Below, in pieces: positions 6,645 to 7,734 of a stretch of 7,734 nt of DNA. The translations under genes and the position numbers were made by a program. This stretch comes from an uncultured Lentisphaeria bacterium (lineage in GTDB: Bacteria; Verrucomicrobiota; Lentisphaeria; Victivallales; Victivallaceae): assembly GCA_903821255.1 (NCBI GenBank), contig CAIJKT010000365.1, positions 1 through 7,734 of the forward strand. The letters run 5' to 3'. The first letter of the stretch is position 1. The number at the start of each line of letters is the position of its first letter. The notes under the pieces were generated by a model. That model saw only the letters and a program-made list of their open reading frames with translations, made no database searches and was not told where the DNA came from.

Positions 6645-7656
6645 TGCTCATCTCCCTGACGATCTGATCCAGCTTGTTGATGCACCCGGCAAAAGAAATA
6701 TACTCGGGGCAGACGTCATCACACCGGCCGCAGCCGACACACATGTGAAATCCGAAACGGCGGTAAAAATCATTTATTTTGTGCATAGTCTTGAATCTCA
6801 TCCTGTCACCGTTCTTACTGCGGAAACTATGTCCGCCGGCCATATCGGTGAAGCCGTTGATGTGACATCCGGCCCACACCCTCCGGCGCTCCGCCAGCAT
6901 TCTGTTCCGGTCATATTGCACATCCTGCATGGTGAAACAACTGCAAGTGACGCATGAGGTGTTGCAGCGGCCGCACGCAATGCAGCGCGAGGTATATTCC
7001 TTCCATAGCGGATGTTCAAACAATGCGGGATAATTGATTTTTTCCGGAGGCGGCACATTGACTCTGACCCGGTTCTCCTGAACAAATTCAGGCGTGAAAG
7101 GAACTTCCGCGCCGCCGGAGAATGCGTCTGCGAACTCCCGGTCGCAAACCTCCGCCGACACCGTGTCATCTGAAAAACGCAAGGCGCAGGAATATTCTTC
7201 CGTGCGGCTGCTGTTCATTGAAACGCAAAAACAACTGTCGAAGCCTTCACGGCATTCGATCATGAAAAAACGGACTTTCTTTCTCAGGCGCTGATAGTAA
7301 AAATCTGTCTCGCTGCCATTATTTATAAAAATGGCATCAAGCCGCTTAATCCCGTTGATATCGCATGGCCGCAGGAAAAGAATCATATCCCGGTTATCGT
7401 CTTCGGGAACTTCTGTCTGCGCACCGTTAAAGCGGAATAACGTCTCGCGGATCGGGAAGATGAACTCTTTCGGACTGAAACAGCTTTTTTCGTGAAGAAT
7501 CAACTGCTCTGCCGAGGCGAACTCGCCATAACCGACTGCATCAGTATCCGAGAATGCCCCCTGCCCTTCACGCCGGACCGGGCCGATCAAACGATACTTG
7601 TGTGCCAAACCGTCAAGTATCCGGTTGAACTCGGCAATTGTATATTCTTTTCCCAT
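6634..7656 (-). CDS. asrA: Anaerobic sulfite reductase subunit A (ferredoxin-type electron carrier)
   Basis: AsrA is the iron-sulfur subunit that links AsrB to the sirohaem subunit. The 340 residues are near the usual length. The N-terminal part carries family signatures FSDTD (35-39), LHEKSCFSPKEFIFPI (54-69), LRPCDINGIKRLD (95-107) and FMIECREGFDSCFCVSMN (131-148). The C-terminal part has two [4Fe-4S] motifs, Cys225/228/231/235 and Cys306/309/312/316. Between them lie TCSCFTMQD and GFTDMAGGH, typical of AsrA. The residue after the fourth Cys of the first cluster is Val rather than the usual Pro. The ATG at 7656 matches the family N-terminus; the frame stays open upstream to the window edge but without another start codon. 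The only Shine-Dalgarno candidate (AGGA, 7672-7669) is 12 bases away and largely inside a hairpin. This is the first gene of the asr cluster within the window. Confidence 0.94.
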   Translation of the reverse strand: MGKEYTIAEFNRILDGLAHKYRLIGPVRREGQGAFSDTDAVGYGEFASAEQLILHEKSCFSPKEFIFPIRETLFRFNGAQTEVPEDDNRDMILFLRPCDINGIKRLDAIFINNGSETDFYYQRLRKKVRFFMIECREGFDSCFCVSMNSSRTEEYSCALRFSDDTVSAEVCDREFADAFSGGAEVPFTPEFVQENRVRVNVPPPEKINYPALFEHPLWKEYTSRCIACGRCNTSCVTCSCFTMQDVQYDRNRMLAERRRVWAGCHINGFTDMAGGHSFRSKNGDRMRFKTMHKINDFYRRFGFHMCVGCGRCDDVCPEYISFAGCINKLDQIVREMSNDK

Positions 7657-7660
7657 CGGT

Positions 7661-7731
7661 AAAATGATTCCTGCAAATCCCGGGTCGCTGTGACCGCGGA
7701 ATTTGCAGGATATTAATAACTTATTTGCCGG
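7661..7731 (-). repeat. Dispersed hairpin repeat, right copy
   Basis: On the - strand this stretch contains CCGGCAAATAA, then CCTGCAAAT, a structured loop, then GATTTGCAGG and AATC, matching the block order at 1911-1975. Here it lies in the intergenic region before asrA. The two copies bracket the whole - strand gene block. The loop regions are unrelated in sequence, while the stem and outer blocks are conserved. Confidence 0.4.
7670..7709 (-). promoter_or_regulatory. Extended hairpin in the asrA leader
   Basis: A 9-bp perfect outer stem (CCTGCAAAT with ATTTGCAGG) continues, after one A/C mismatch, into 3 bp, a 1-base bulge and a 4-bp GGTC/GACC stem with a 5-base loop. It is 13 bases upstream of the asrA ATG, and its 3' arm on the asrA mRNA includes most of the AGGA ribosome-binding candidate. 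It may terminate or protect the 3' end of an unseen upstream transcript, or control asrA translation. No T tract follows it. Bases 7710-7734 beyond it are too short to assign to a gene, although a gene on the - strand could end there. Confidence 0.4.
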
Positions 7732-7734
7732 CCA

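Noticed and set aside
7657..7734. Possible N-terminal extension of asrA to the window edge
   Set aside because: The frame is open upstream, but it has no ATG, GTG or TTG, crosses the hairpin repeat, and the family N-terminus matches the ATG at 7656.
1..7734. tRNA, rRNA, CRISPR array, insertion sequence or phage attachment site
   Set aside because: I see no tRNA-like cloverleaf, direct-repeat array, transposase or integrase; the window is almost fully occupied by metabolic genes.

Overview
The window looks like ordinary bacterial chromosome from an anaerobe or facultative anaerobe. Coding density is high, Shine-Dalgarno sites are good, GC is moderate (slightly above half by eye), and the genes fit reductive, anoxic metabolism: an NADH-linked anaerobic sulfite reductase, an L-lactate dehydrogenase, a rubrerythrin-like di-iron protein and an iron-centre repair domain. 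I cannot place the taxon from sequence alone. A gut or sediment anaerobe outside the best-known model groups, possibly of the PVC superphylum, is only a guess.

Layout. Bases 2-1915 on the + strand hold the end of a tryptophan operon: trpB (its first ~27 codons lie outside the window) followed directly by trpA, with the trpB stop touching the trpA start. A perfect 10-bp hairpin (1924-1948) separates this from a convergent block on the - strand. Read in its own direction (right to left), that block is asrA (7656-6634), asrB (6644-5853), asrC (5841-4852), a small ferritin-like di-iron protein (4825-4367), an HPP-family membrane protein (4346-3798) and a 578-residue fusion protein (3693-1957). 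The first five are tightly packed, from an 11-base overlap to 26-base gaps. The fusion gene follows a 104-base gap that holds a plausible promoter with a palindrome on its -35 element.

How the genes may work together. AsrA and AsrB pass electrons from NAD(P)H through flavin and iron-sulfur centres to the sirohaem protein AsrC, which reduces sulfite to sulfide. The HPP protein may move an oxyanion such as nitrite or sulfite. The ferritin-like protein probably handles peroxide, oxygen or iron. The last gene joins a complete ScdA/YtfE/RIC-type di-iron repair protein to a complete L-lactate dehydrogenase in one uninterrupted frame. Both halves keep their key residues. Since RIC proteins and inducible lactate dehydrogenase are separately tied to nitric-oxide survival in Staphylococcus aureus, this fusion is the most interesting object here. 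Together with its neighbours it suggests a sulfite/nitrite/NO stress module.

A second unexpected item is a short repeat that occurs twice, at 1911-1975 and 7661-7731. The copies share several blocks in the same order around a hairpin with different loops. They bracket the whole - strand block, and the right copy covers the ribosome-binding region of asrA.
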